Shown: one piece after another, positions 50,471-63,425 of the stretch | How positions within the stretch are numbered: the first letter of the stretch is position 1 | Layout of the letters: every line of letters begins with the position of its first letter | Assembly: GCF_020184175.1 (NCBI RefSeq) | Contig: NC_065530.1 | Location: forward strand, 50,631,260 to 50,695,259 | Direction of reading: 5' to 3' | From: Aphis gossypii | Lineage: Eukaryota > Arthropoda > Insecta > Hemiptera > Aphididae | DNA length: 64,000 nt | Notes under the pieces: model-generated | What the model saw: the letters and a program-made list of their open reading frames with translations, nothing else | Database searches by the model: none | What the model was told of the DNA's origin: nothing | Position numbers and translations under genes: made by a program

Positions 50471-50773
50471 TTAGACTTCTATAAATACACTAATGCGTCT
50501 ACAAAATAGAAGCAAAATGATTTTTTTATACCTATATATATTCATAGTCATCAAACTACAAAAATTTCCCTGTGAACATGAGTTAGCTATAATAAAACCG
50601 ATAGAGCTTGAATGAAAACAAATTTGATAACTTTTTTCAAAAGTTCCTTTTAATATATTCATAGAAGGATTAAAAATTAAATCTTCACCTGAAGTCCTTG
50701 AAGCCGGTTTATATATTGATCTACTATAGTTAGTTAAGTTCCATTTTAAACAGTATATTATTAAACTGAACAA
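50471..50773 (-). other. open frame of unknown origin
   Basis: About 100 codons on the minus strand. The middle (IYKPASRTSGEDLIFNPSMN, then ILKGTFEKSYQICFHSSSIG) has a balanced composition rather than the Ile/Tyr/Asn noise typical of this DNA. There is no splice context and the downstream part becomes low quality. It could be a decayed gene or transposon fragment; I recognise no domain. Confidence 0.2.
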
Positions 50774-53700
50774 AACACCACATATATGTATGTTGATTTT
50801 ATTTTAATATTAATGGTTTTACATAAATACAATGTTTAACATTATTTACTAGATACTTATATTGATTTCAATAATTATGAATCACCGTAATACTTTCTTA
50901 CCAAATGAATAATAATAAAAAAAAATGTTATTTTTGTTGAATATTTTGCTAAGTAGGGTAGATATTACGTAGTTTAAAATGCTTGCCTATTTGTCAATAG
51001 CAAGATAATTTATTATTACTCTCAACAATTGTAACAAAATTATATATTCTCTTGAGTGATGATATTTTTATTTGTAACATCTTAGCATTGAAAACTGCTT
51101 TTTCTTTTGTTATTAAATAAAATACATTTTTATTATCAAATAGTTTCCCCAACTAAATTTTAATATCGAATATTTATCATTTATTATATAATTATACATA
51201 GGCACTAATATACTACACTTAACTATTTTTTTATTGTTATCGTTGGAACAAATATTTGTCTAATTCGTTTATTATTAAGTATAATATTATAAGTATACCT
51301 GTGTACACTTAAATTTTTTTCTAAATAAATTACACGGAAATTATTTCGTTTTTTTTATATTTTATGTTAATATGAGTATACATTCATCGTTGACTGCATC
51401 AGGTTTAACATAAGTAAACATTGAATTATATTCAATAGCAAATAAGTATAATAAACATATTACAAAATAAAGTACAAAATATGTTACACTGAAAATGATA
51501 AATATTATGTTGTAAATAATAATAAATATTTAATAATGTCCATACCTCCTGTAGGCTATTTAGAAAAATACGATTACACAAATATGAAATAAATTTTTTT
51601 ACAAATCGAAGAGTAGGATGTATTCTTTGATTTCTTTATATAATTAGTTTGTACGTCAAAAGCCAATATTGTTAATTGGCACATGTCAGCTGTAGGAAAA
51701 TCAAATTAATTATATTATGTGGCCATTACTGTACGAATACGTATGTGAACAAATTAAGCACGTTTATTCAAAATACGTTCAAACGCCTAAATACATACAT
51801 TTATTGCATTTCGTACAGATACTAACCGTATTATGTACATCTATTTACAGTTTTACAATATTGTTCAAAGCTGAAATTTTAATAAACTATGGATAGTATT
51901 ACAGTGGAATCCTTTTGAAGTTTTAACACATTATTTGAAGAGGAGTGTGGTAATTTCTAAAAGGTAATAATAATCAATGATTTTAGTGTAAATGTGAAAA
52001 ACATTAAATAGCGATAAAAAAATATATACAAGATTTTTGTTTAGAAAATTCTTAAAAGCAAACACATTACGTCGAACCTCCTAATGCACTTCGAACTAGA
52101 TTATTTCTATGCCGGTCCATTGGTGCATGAAATAGAAAAAATCCGATGATGTTCCGATGAAGTTTGATGCAAAGCATTTATTTTTATTTTTTTTTACATT
52201 GAGTAGTATACCATCACAACAAAAATCAAGACTTATTACTATACGCAATACTTGGTAGGTACTACTCGATCGTTATAAAAATAAAAAATAATAATCTACG
52301 TTGGCGTGGAGTTAAAAACTGATAATAATAATAATAAAAAAAGCATTTATGATTTAAATATACACACACGTCGTATAGTGTTTACTGTTAAGTACGCATG
52401 TTGTACATGCAATAGTGGTAAGTTACTCGACACGTATCAAAAGTACAAAATAAATTCAATACAACATTAAGCAGAGTCAAGGAAATCATAAATGTGTATA
52501 TTTATATCAACTAAATCTTAATAGATTCGTTTATATGATATCTAAAACCCAACAGTCAATACGCCGTTATCAGAACACAGATATACGACCATGAAAACGA
52601 AAGATACGACCACAAAATGTTGATTCAATAAAGTTTTCAAAGTCAACAAACATGAAAATGATTTCTATCCGGTTTGCATATGAACAAAAATATTGAATAT
52701 ACATGAAACATTACATTCATTTAATGGTCGTATTTACATAATAATCCCATGTACCTTAAATATACATCATGATACAAGAGTAAATGCGTTTATGCATGTG
52801 TAATAATATCATACCGGTCCTTTAGATTAGTAAAATTATTGTTTTTTTTTTTTTTTTTGTTTGTTTGTTTTAGAAAGCGTTATTATCATACTTCTATTAT
52901 TTGTAAAAGGTTATGCTAATTCAGTTGTATTTTATTTTTAAAACGGGGACAACAAGCATTGTGTATAAACGTGAATAATAAAAAAATAAAAAAATAAATG
53001 GTAATTATTCAAAGAAAATAAAAGTTATTATATAGGTACATACATACTTTAAACGAAAAAAAAATCGGCTCAAAGCTAGAAACGTTTTTATTTATATACA
53101 TAGTATCGGGCGGTAAAACGTAATTGTTTTATGTTTATTCAGGCTAAGAAATTAATTTAAAATGGAATCTATATTTACAAAAGATTCAAAGTACTCATTT
53201 AATTAACCATTTTACTATACAAACAAACAATAACAACTAATTATTGAAAACTTTATGATTTGTACGAAAACGATATATCTTTTACAAGAAATTTCAATAA
53301 TATTAATGAAAACTTATATTGAAAATATTAAATAGATAAATCTAATTTGTATTTATAGTTTTATGTTTGAATGTAATATTATTAAAAGAGTAGAACAGAA
53401 ATTATTTTCCAATATTATATTTTAATATTGTATCAATCTATAATCTACAAAGTATAAAACGATAAATTATTAGCTTTGAGCTTATTTACGATTTATTTTT
53501 TAATTTCAATTATAATATTCAACAAACTGCTGTTTATACAATATATATTATACTATATAATATGGTAGATGCATTTATTATAAAATAATCATATGGTTAA
53601 ATTATAATTCGTGAATATTTAAAAAACAAAAAGGTACAAAACTAAAGACTTTATTTATGCAATACATATTGCATACTTTTAAGCATCTTGTTAAAATGCT

Positions 53701-56210
53701 TTGACAAAATCGACTATAATAGAAAAACGCAACATTCGTTGATTAATCGCGAGATACGATGACGTAAATAATTTAAAAGTATAATTTTTACGTACACTTT
53801 TCGAAAATCGATTAATAGTTGGTGCATTACTTAAATTTACTGTTGTAAACAATTTTTGCAGCTACTCGTGATAAAATATTTGAAACTTTGAGTTTAGGAA
53901 ATGAAATAATGCGAAGATACAAACGTTTTATGTATAAAAAAAAAATTAAAAATACAACGTTTCTCTGAGAAACGGAAAAAAGCCATTCGACCATTATTAT
54001 ATCGCTGCAGTACACCAAAGAAATATTATACACATGCACTACACAGTGACAACGTAGAAAATTTAAAAAGAAGCAAATTCAATTAAAAAAAAAAAAAAAA
54101 GTTTTTCGCAAAAAGACGAGTTTATGAAGACTCTTATAACAATATACTGCCACCGCCGGAGATGATGCATTTTTGTGTATATTGTTGTATTATAATATTA
54201 TATAATAAAAAGTAAAAATAAATTTTACGTTGAAAAATTCGGCTCGTATTAGCTAAACGACATTTCGGCGTGTGTGAGTTACGCGTAACGTAATATTATT
54301 AAAAAAGACTCGTATGATATTATTTCAAGTGCTAACTACCACCAAGGAGTCAGTACTATGTAGGCATATTATAGGAACTTTTAATATTAATATATTATAC
54401 TCGTACATATAATATTGAACGTATATACTAAACTTGTATTATATGTCTGTATAATATGTTATTCATTAGTCGTCGTTTAGAAATAAAAATTGAAAAATTG
54501 TAAAATTACGAGTATGTAATTGATGGCGGTTTTTCGAGTAATCAATATTTTATACATGAACGGATCGTAATTTTTAATCATACACACCTAACATAAGTAT
54601 TTATTTAAAATTTGTTCAATTTTTTATTTAAAAAAAAACAAAATAATTTTGTATTATCTATTGAACGCAACGAGTAGACAAAGACGCGATCCTATTAACT
54701 TCTAAAAATATTTTTTTTTTCTCCTATTACCAACTACTCCTTATAAACGCTCACATTATATAATATTATATTATGTAAGTAATATGAAATATAGTATTAT
54801 ATTTTCTCTTGGTAAATACAATTTTTGTTGATTATAAGTATTTATTAAATTCGCTCAATCCTTAAAATCAATAATCATCTTAGAGTTATAGATTTTCATT
54901 TTAATTATAATGGATAAAATAATGATAATAAAAGGCAAAAAAATTGTTTCTTTATTTTTAACGTGTTTAATGAATCAATAAGACGTGATTAAATTTAACT
55001 AGGGTATGCTATTAAATCACCAAAGCGCTCCTAGTTATGACAATAATTGTGTGTATTATAATAACATTGTCTGTCTAACGTATGACTGAAATATAATAAT
55101 AATTATATTAATGACGATAATAATAAGTTCGTCGTTTTATGTTTAAGCGATCAAATTAAAAAAAAAAAAACAATCCATTTACCTACTAAACTCATTTTAA
55201 TGTAAGCTTTTAATTGAATATTAATTTGAGACGTTTTCGACTGACGGTCGGGTGATAGGCGTACCTACATTGTTTTCATTGTTATAATGTACGGACATAC
55301 ACAGGCTTCAGGTTATTGAGGTTAACTATTGACAAGTATTCATTTTTCTTGTTTCTGTACTATATTTGGAAATGAATTATTTAGGTTGATGAAACGATTT
55401 CTCAGTATTTTGTTATGAAAATATACCGGCGTGCTTTGCTCCTTTTGATGTAATATTACTTTTCCGAGAATTTATATAATATTACTTCATTCAAATTTGA
55501 ATTAAATTAAAAATATTAGTAATCAGATAATGTAATTTGTGTATTTGGTATTATGTTAATTAATAGTTATTTATCTCAATAGTTATATTACGAAAATATT
55601 AAATGCATTGATAAAATAGTTGATAGTGTTCGTAACTAATATTGTGTAGTTACAAGATAATATCAAATTACTCATGGAAATTATTCAAAAACACGCACTA
55701 TATCTTTTAAGTCATCGAAACGTTTAAGATAATTAAAAAACTACTTATAAACGTTACAAACTCTTATCTTAAAAACGCGTTAGAAAATATAAACATATTT
55801 TTATACCCCGTTTCTTATTATTATTGTTATTCACATTGTCGACTTCAATTATTATTATTATGTATACTTTTGATTCCAATCGGGTAATGAAATTATACAA
55901 GAAAAAATGCAATATTTGTTTATGAATCACGTAACAAACTACTATAAATATAATCCCTAATATAATTATTATTATTTACTATACATTTTAATGTATTTTC
56001 AAGTCATTGTAATGAAAATGAAAATATAATATTAGTATGAATTTAAAATTAGAAATTAGAAAGGAGTTTGAGAAATTAAATATTCATTAATTATTATTAT
56101 AGTGGTCGAGGGTCTCATTATACCATCCAACTATTGTTTAATTACCTAAAAATTCTTAAATGTTTAAAGCAATAACCCATTAATCATTAACTGTATTGTG
56201 TTGGTTATTA

Positions 56211-56212
<2 letters not shown>

Positions 56213-56244
<32 letters not shown>
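56213..56244. repeat. (ATT)n microsatellite
   Basis: About ten ATT units with the run ending at TATCATC. Confidence 0.9.
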
Positions 56245-57540
56245 CATCTAAAAATTGTTGATATCAGTGACGAGATAATTATATTATCAGATAAAATCAT
56301 AGTATTTACATTTTTCAAGATTACTTTTTAAACGATGACGAAATCAATTTAATTTATAAACATTTTATTTAAGTATTGACTGCTTTTATTGAAGGTGCGA
56401 GACTTTCAATAAATTAGTGTTTATATTTTAATTTGGTATTTTTTCGGAGTTCGAAAAGTATGTTTTTGACTGTCTGTGATTATAATCAGATAGTGTACCA
56501 CAAGCTTGACATAGAGGTTGATTTGACTTTACTATAAAATAATGAAGTTGAATTTATTAATATTTTTTTATAAGTCTAGACCGTTTATAAATTACACACA
56601 TTGCCTAGTGCTTTTTAACATTTTATAAAATGTTCAAACATGATATTATGTGTATATACCTTACCTAATGGATTATTACAATATACTTTGACTGTAACAT
56701 ATATATATATTGTGTATAATGAAATGTATATGAACACATATGCTTTGCCAACGACATTGTAGTAAATTTTTACATGCTAAATAAACACATGTGAAAATTA
56801 TATTACAAAATCAGTAAACCTAAGTAAATAGTAAATACTCCACAAAAGTTCACAAAGGTTACCCTATATATAGAATATACAAATTAAATATGTACAATGT
56901 AAACACGTTTATGTGAAATATACATAAATATATATTTCTATATAATATAAATAGGTATAAAAGGATACAATATGCAGATGAGTAATAAAATAATATAATA
57001 TATAAAGTGAGTGTTATATTATTTCTTTGCAGTTTCCTCTACGTGGTAAACGTTTATTTTCAATTAAAAATAAGTATACTGAGTAGGCGAGAGCATAATA
57101 TTTAAGAGAAAAAATAAACTTAATTCAACATAATATTATTTTACCAATTATTTAGGTGTTTTATTAAAACCTAGTATTTATTTTGCATCTATTTTACATA
57201 TTATAATTATTTTACTACGGTATACTTAAACCTTTGTGTTTTAAATTTCAAGTGCTTGCCGTATGAGTGAAATTGGTGGCTAATTACAAACAGTTTTCAG
57301 AAAACACGTTTTAATTAATTGTAGAACATATTTTTAAAGCGTAACGTTTCTGATTATAATAAAAATTTGGAATCGTCAAATATTTCAAAATAAAAGATAA
57401 GTACTAATATGGAAATAATATTGTAAAAACATATTTCATATCACTCACTATGCTTTTATTATTTAAAATATAAAATTAAGTATAAATAAATAAACAATAC
57501 TTAATCTATATAATAAATTATAATATTAAAAAATAGAAAA

Positions 57541-57690
57541 GTAGGCACCTAACCACTCTGCTGTAGAGTATTATTCCAATATACCTTATCAAAAAGAAGG
57601 TCACTGTAATGAATGTATTAAATTTGATTCAATAAAAAATTATTAGGCAATATAAAAAATGGTTATGAACAGACGTTCTGTTAAATTGCT
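57541..57690 (-). repeat. foldback-type repeat, right end (reverse)
   Basis: AGGCACCTAACCACTCTGCT then GTAGAG, GGTCACTGTAATGAATGTAT and TAAATTTGATTCAATAAAAA match the reverse complement of the family's right end, diverged. Confidence 0.6.
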
Positions 57691-58354
57691 TTTAATTATT
57701 ATTGTAGTTTATTTAACTATTTACAGTTAACTATACTATAAATATGCAAAAGCATAAAATTAAACTAAATGTTTAAAAAATGTTTTCATTGTATATATTA
57801 TAAAAGATAATAATAATATACACAACAATTTTAAATACCCTCGAAAAATATATTTTTGAATTACAACAAAATAACTAAAATCGTTGTTCTTAGTTTGAAT
57901 ATAAAAATATATCCAAATTTTAACTTAAATTTTTAAAACAAAATCATGTTTATATATTTTTAGATTTTTTTGTTTCTGTATGAAATACTTATAAGAGACC
58001 TTAAATTTAATATTTAAGCCATAGCTATGAAAATTGAATACTTTGTATCTAAATTCTAAACTACAAAATAATTAAAAATTTGCTGTGCTTTTAACTGATA
58101 AATAAGGTAGATCAAAAATTTAAATCAAAGTATTTTTTCTTATATATAAGTCTATATATTGTAGGTACTTTTCGGTTATCCCGACTACCACGAGTCTCAA
58201 TTCCATATCTCGACTACGTTCTCAAAGTTATAAACTTATAGCTAATATATAAGTGATAAAAAAAAACTGAAAACAGTTTTAAATTTACCGTCAAAACTAA
58301 TTTAGATCGACTTTCTCATATTTTTAAATCCCCTAAATTCTAAAAAGAAAAAAG

Positions 58355-58500
58355 AAAGAGAGGCATATGAGTACTTTTCTGTACTATATTAGATGTAGAG
58401 TTAATTACTTTTATAGCTATGTTAAATTTGAATTCAATAATATATCTTTATAATCAAAAAATAAAATGATTTTGAACGGAAAAAATCTGTCAACCTATTT
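58355..58500 (-). repeat. foldback-type repeat, right end (reverse), second copy
   Basis: GAGGCATATGAGTACTTTTC then TGTACTATATT, GTTAAATTTGAATTCAATAA, GATTTTGAACGGA and CTGTCAACCTA follow the order of the reversed right end of the long copy. It lies 0.8 kb from the copy at 57541 in the same orientation. The sequence between (57691-58354) may be interior of the same family, but is too diverged to call. Confidence 0.65.
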
Positions 58501-59400
58501 TACCTATATTATATTATATTATATTATTGTTATTAACTTTTTAATTAGTATCAAAATAGCGTGAATATGGGATTATAGTATGAGTATATAATATCTTAAA
58601 ATGAAATTATGTATTTTATTAATATCTTTGCACATACAGTTAAATATCATAATAAACGTAAAAGATTCAATTCCCGATGAAAAATAGTTTTGAATTGTAA
58701 TATAAATAAAATATTTATTCATCATTAACTACGTAATTTCGTCCAAATTAAAACTTCAAATATACATATAAAATAATTGTGATAGTATACTTCTATATTA
58801 TTTTAGGTTTTTTAATTTCATTATTAACTATACTTAAAAGAAATATTGTATTAAATGTTCACACATTATAATTTTAAATGCATCTTAAAAACAATTATGC
58901 CTATGTATTTTTTAAATACTTATACGGATAGGTACTAGCTAACCCAAAAAATGTTGGTTTGCTCAAAGAAGCACTTGTAGTATTTTTCAATTTTCTTGAA
59001 AACATTTCAAATTTTAAAATAATTTACAATTTTATGTAATTATAAATCTATAATACCCAATATATCATATTTGTTTGGTCATGTTCTATCGACATGTGGG
59101 TCAAGACAAATACATCACAATAAAAATCAATTTATTTTAATAAGAAAACACGTGATTATAAAACCAATACTATACATTCATCGCTCAGGGTCGTAACCAC
59201 AAATAGATAAAAAAAATTATAATATGCTACGCGTAGTGCGTAAATATAGTTTGCGATAAGCCTTATTGTTCAATAGTAATAAATTAATGATATGCTAACT
59301 TTATATAATCGACCGGAAATAGGTAATGATGCTTATTTTTAAGTATCTATTTTAATAACATCGCAAGTATAATTCGGCAGTTTCATAAAAAAAAAAAAAC
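58501..59400. other. AT-rich non-coding sequence
   Basis: Nothing recognisable. Confidence 0.45.
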
Positions 59401-60760
59401 AGCGCTGCAAAGTGACTTCGGTTCCAATAACCAAACTGACACGACATCACGTCATCTCATAATAATAAATAAAGATAAATAACGTCTAAATAATAACAAC
59501 ATTCATACAATGTACACAAATATACATGATGCACCTAGATTTTATACATTAAAAAACCTGTCAATCCGAGAATATCCGACGTATTTCGCATCCGGGAAAA
59601 CGAACGCGACAATATTCAAATATCATATTATTATCATAATAATAATAATAATGTATAATATTGGTAAACGCGTACCCGCGTAATGCTATTTATTATACCG
59701 TCGGACCATCTAGATAAACATTCTTTAATTTCCTCCGGCGCTGACGATGAAAAGTTTTTCGCCATTTCATAAATTTGATGGATTTAATATAATATATTTT
59801 TTTTCGACAGACCAGCAATATAACTCGCGCGCGTTTTCTTCGCGTTAAATACGGTTAACGGAGAAAAAAACCTTCGACATCAGCGAAATCGCAAACATAT
59901 TATATATAATATGCACCATTATATAATATTATTATACACAGTCGAAGCACATCGCAGCCGATACATAGGTGGTACAAATAGAGTTCGTTTAAAAGTTTCT
60001 TTTATTCTCGGTACTCGGTGGGCGATATAATTTAATTTATGACGTGTATTTATATATATATGTTTGTGTGTCTGTGTGTGTGTGTGTGTAGTTAAACGCG
60101 TATTATTGTGTTATTAAATATTTCTTCGCCGACCGGTCATTACTGCAGTTTATCCAACACGCAGAATTCAGTGGCAATGAGTGTCCGAAAACATCGAACA
60201 CGCATACACTGCACACAATATCTAATACCATATATTATATTATATTACGATCGATCACAATGGCCGTAATCATTGCGGCTATACAGTTCTGTTTATTTTC
60301 TCCCGTTGCTGCTGGCGCTCATAAGGAAAATAATATGTAGAAAAAAAAAATCCTGGAAAAATATTCAGCCCGTAATTCGATTGGACCGAACGCCCCGGAA
60401 AAAGTTTGCTGACGCTCGTTTGCGGAAATCGACGGGACACAACAAATATTGCTTTACAGAGATGATTACACTTGACATCGGCGGTTTTTAAAAGTCATTC
60501 GCCACGCCGGAACACGGGAAAAATGTTTTCCCGAAGTTTATGCGTGCGGGGAGAGAGAAAAAATATGCTCTAGATAAATATTGTATGTATACATGCGTGA
60601 TTATAATACAAATTTGGTTCTATATATACCAAAAACTTACTCACGGTTTATCAAAAGACCGGAAAACTTCCAATCAATACTAAAAAATTGTCACATGCGT
60701 GTGTGTGTGCGCGTGTACACGCAAAACGAATACCTTGAAAACGCAGTTTAAAATCACGTG
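59400..60760. other. CpG-rich block
   Basis: CpG-enriched compared with both flanks. It includes a (GT)n run at about 60064-60090 and, on the minus strand, a donor-like AAACC/GTGAGT near 60650. The plus open frame at 60273-60491 has no start context or donor. Possible promoter or enhancer region. Confidence 0.35.
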
Positions 60761-63180
60761 TGAATTGAATCATAAGTAAACGGCATGCGTTGAAGTAAAG
60801 GGTGCATGACTATAATATATACCACGTGGTTTAGTTCCAGTATTGAGAAGTCTTTAAACGGTGTTCGTCGATTGTTCAGGTTTTTCTAGACTGTCTGAAA
60901 TGTATACATTTTTGTGCCAGTGACTTCATCACAAGTCAATTAGTTGTGCATCAATTATATCAGAAAAATATTCACTTAGATATTTTTAGATATTTTATTT
61001 TAATCTGTAAAATATAACCCTTAAAATAATTTGCAAAACATATAGTATAATTTTAATAAATATAGATTCATAATAAATTTTGAAAGAAAAAATTAAAATA
61101 GCGTACACAATTTTTCATTGAAAATTTTTAGGAGGGAGAAAATCGTATTCACTTTCTTCTTTTAATATTATAATTTTACTCTCGTTGACATACGATTCAA
61201 AGTTAGGTTACACCGACACTTAAATCTAATTTTAGTAAATTCATCACATGAAAATGTATAATTTTTATAAAGAATTAGTTCTCTACCATGTTCACTCAAA
61301 ATGACTTCCAATAGGTATAATACTATAATACACTAAATTGATATTTTAACGACATCAGACGATTATACAACCGACGAAACAATACTGATCATTTGGAAAC
61401 AATAGTTATGTAACTTCATATTTTATTTTATCTTCAGATAATATTTTTATCGTATCTGTTTTTTGTTAATAAATATTCCGTTGTGACAAATCTATAATTT
61501 TATTGCATATAGATGGAACACGTTGATATACAAACGATATATACCTACGGCAACGCATATTTATTAACGTCAAAATATTTTTTTCAATACTAAAATACTT
61601 ACTCAAATACCTACCTAATAATATTTTAGCAGGTAATTTCGTCTTTCGTCCGGCGCAATGGACGTATTATAACGTCTGCAATAGTATATTATATTAAATT
61701 GTCATTACTCATTACATTACAACCCTTCTATATTATTCAACCATATAATTTTTAGAATATTTTATCCCTTGAAAAGTTATTTACCTATTGTCAAATATTA
61801 GAACTAGTCTTTGATGCTTATTAATACAATATAATATAAGAATCATTTTTTTTTTTTTTTGTAATTTTCTATTGTAATATTTACCTAACGATTATTGAAC
61901 AAACGTCGATATTGTTTCTATTCCAATAAAATATACTCAACGTTTAAATTAAATTAGTATAAAGTCATATAAATAAGTACCTAATAATGAAAAATACAAA
62001 AAAAAATTAACGTTATATATTTTTTCTGTCCTGTTCAACTTCTGAGAAATCGGGTCTTAGAATTGATTCGGTTTTCAACATTATACATAATAAGTCTCCG
62101 TTTGAACGAAAATTACTACGCTGATCTCATCAGGAATTAGATTGTTGCTTACACGCTGATTAAAAAAATATTAGGTATGAAGTACTCGAGTAAACTTAAA
62201 TAAACTCAGTCAGAATTTGAATAAAAGTATTAATAAAGATTGTGGTATATATATATATAATATAGAGGTGTGAGCTTTCAGTTAAGACACGCGTTTATGT
62301 ACATAATATATAATATAATTTTATGAATTTATGTGCATGAATTTTATGTATATCTACAATATTTAATTATACAAATAAAAAACTTTTGATACCCTCATCA
62401 TGCAAATGTGGTATGACTGGATTCTAAAATTTTCCATAGATAATTCGTTTTATACATTAAGCTTTTTAAAAACCTTAGGCCTTAGAGACATTTGAGAACA
62501 CAAATTATTATATTATAATGATTTGAAAAATATGTTTTCAAACAATTGTTGATGGTTACCGCTTATTAGTTATTGTCTCATAATTTTTTTTTTTAACTAT
62601 ACCAAAATAGTATGTAGTACTACCTACTAAAGTTTGTTTGAACAATCATTTTATATAAACAAAAAGTAATTTGAAACCATGTTCATATTATGTTAGTGTA
62701 TGTAATATTATTTAACATTTAAATACAATGGTTAGTCAATTCGAGTGCCTTCTAATCATCAAGAGGAAGATAACCACGTAATTTGATCATATTTTTCTAT
62801 ACTCATAATATCATCAGCTAGAAAACTATAACTTTTTTTATTAATTTTATATTTTTTTCATTATTACATAAATAAGACCACTAGAAGGTGTTATAAACAT
62901 ACAAGAGTATAATATATTTGAGTGCTGTGATTAATTGTATTTGTTACGTCAACTTAGTAGAGAAAGACGTTATCAACTAGTTCTTAATATATAGATCTTT
63001 ACGATCAACTAATAATTTATAATATTTTTAAGAACGTATAAATATTATACTTTTAAGTTTGGAACCAACGGCGAGTGGGAACTGCTTAAGCGTTACTTCC
63101 ACGAAAAACAATATTTTATAAATTTTTTTTCAAAATTTGTTTTTATGTATTTGTATTTCAATCGTTACCATCAAGGGTCT
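60761..63180. other. AT-rich non-coding sequence
   Basis: No supported feature; several poly-T runs (for example about 61847-61860). Confidence 0.45.
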
Positions 63181-63239
63181 TTATCAAAGTCTTTTTGTTT
63201 GGAAAGGGTAGAGTGCAGTGTGTAGCACTTGTATCCCCT

Positions 63240-63400
63240 TCTCTAAGAAGATAATTTTCACATGTGTGTGAAATTCACTCCCAGTGAAGTTGGTCCAGTG
63301 GGGATAAATGTAGACAATTAGAACGACGGCTGAGGAGACAAACTACTGCAAATTCTGCAGAATATTTTTTGCACTGAGCCGGGTTTGAACTGGTATATAA
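63240..63400 (+). repeat. tRNA-derived SINE candidate
   Basis: TGGTCCAGTGGG at 63291-63302 matches the RNA polymerase III A-box consensus TRGYNNARNNGG at every fixed position. GGTTTGAACTG at 63382-63392 resembles the B box GGTTCGANNCC with mismatches. The spacing of about 80 bp is too long for a plain tRNA but acceptable for a decayed tRNA-derived SINE. The composition (GGCTGAGGAGACA, TGCACTGAGCCGGG) differs from the AT-rich surroundings. Limits are uncertain. Confidence 0.35.
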
Positions 63401-63425
63401 TAAATATTACTAAAATATTATTATA

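Larger units (their letters stand above)
49720..57540. other. AT-rich non-coding sequence
   Basis: A long gene-free stretch. Noted inside it are a poly-T/GTTT tract at about 52841-52868, an (ATT)n run at 56213-56244, and the minus open frame at 50471-50773. No RNA gene was recognised. Confidence 0.45.
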
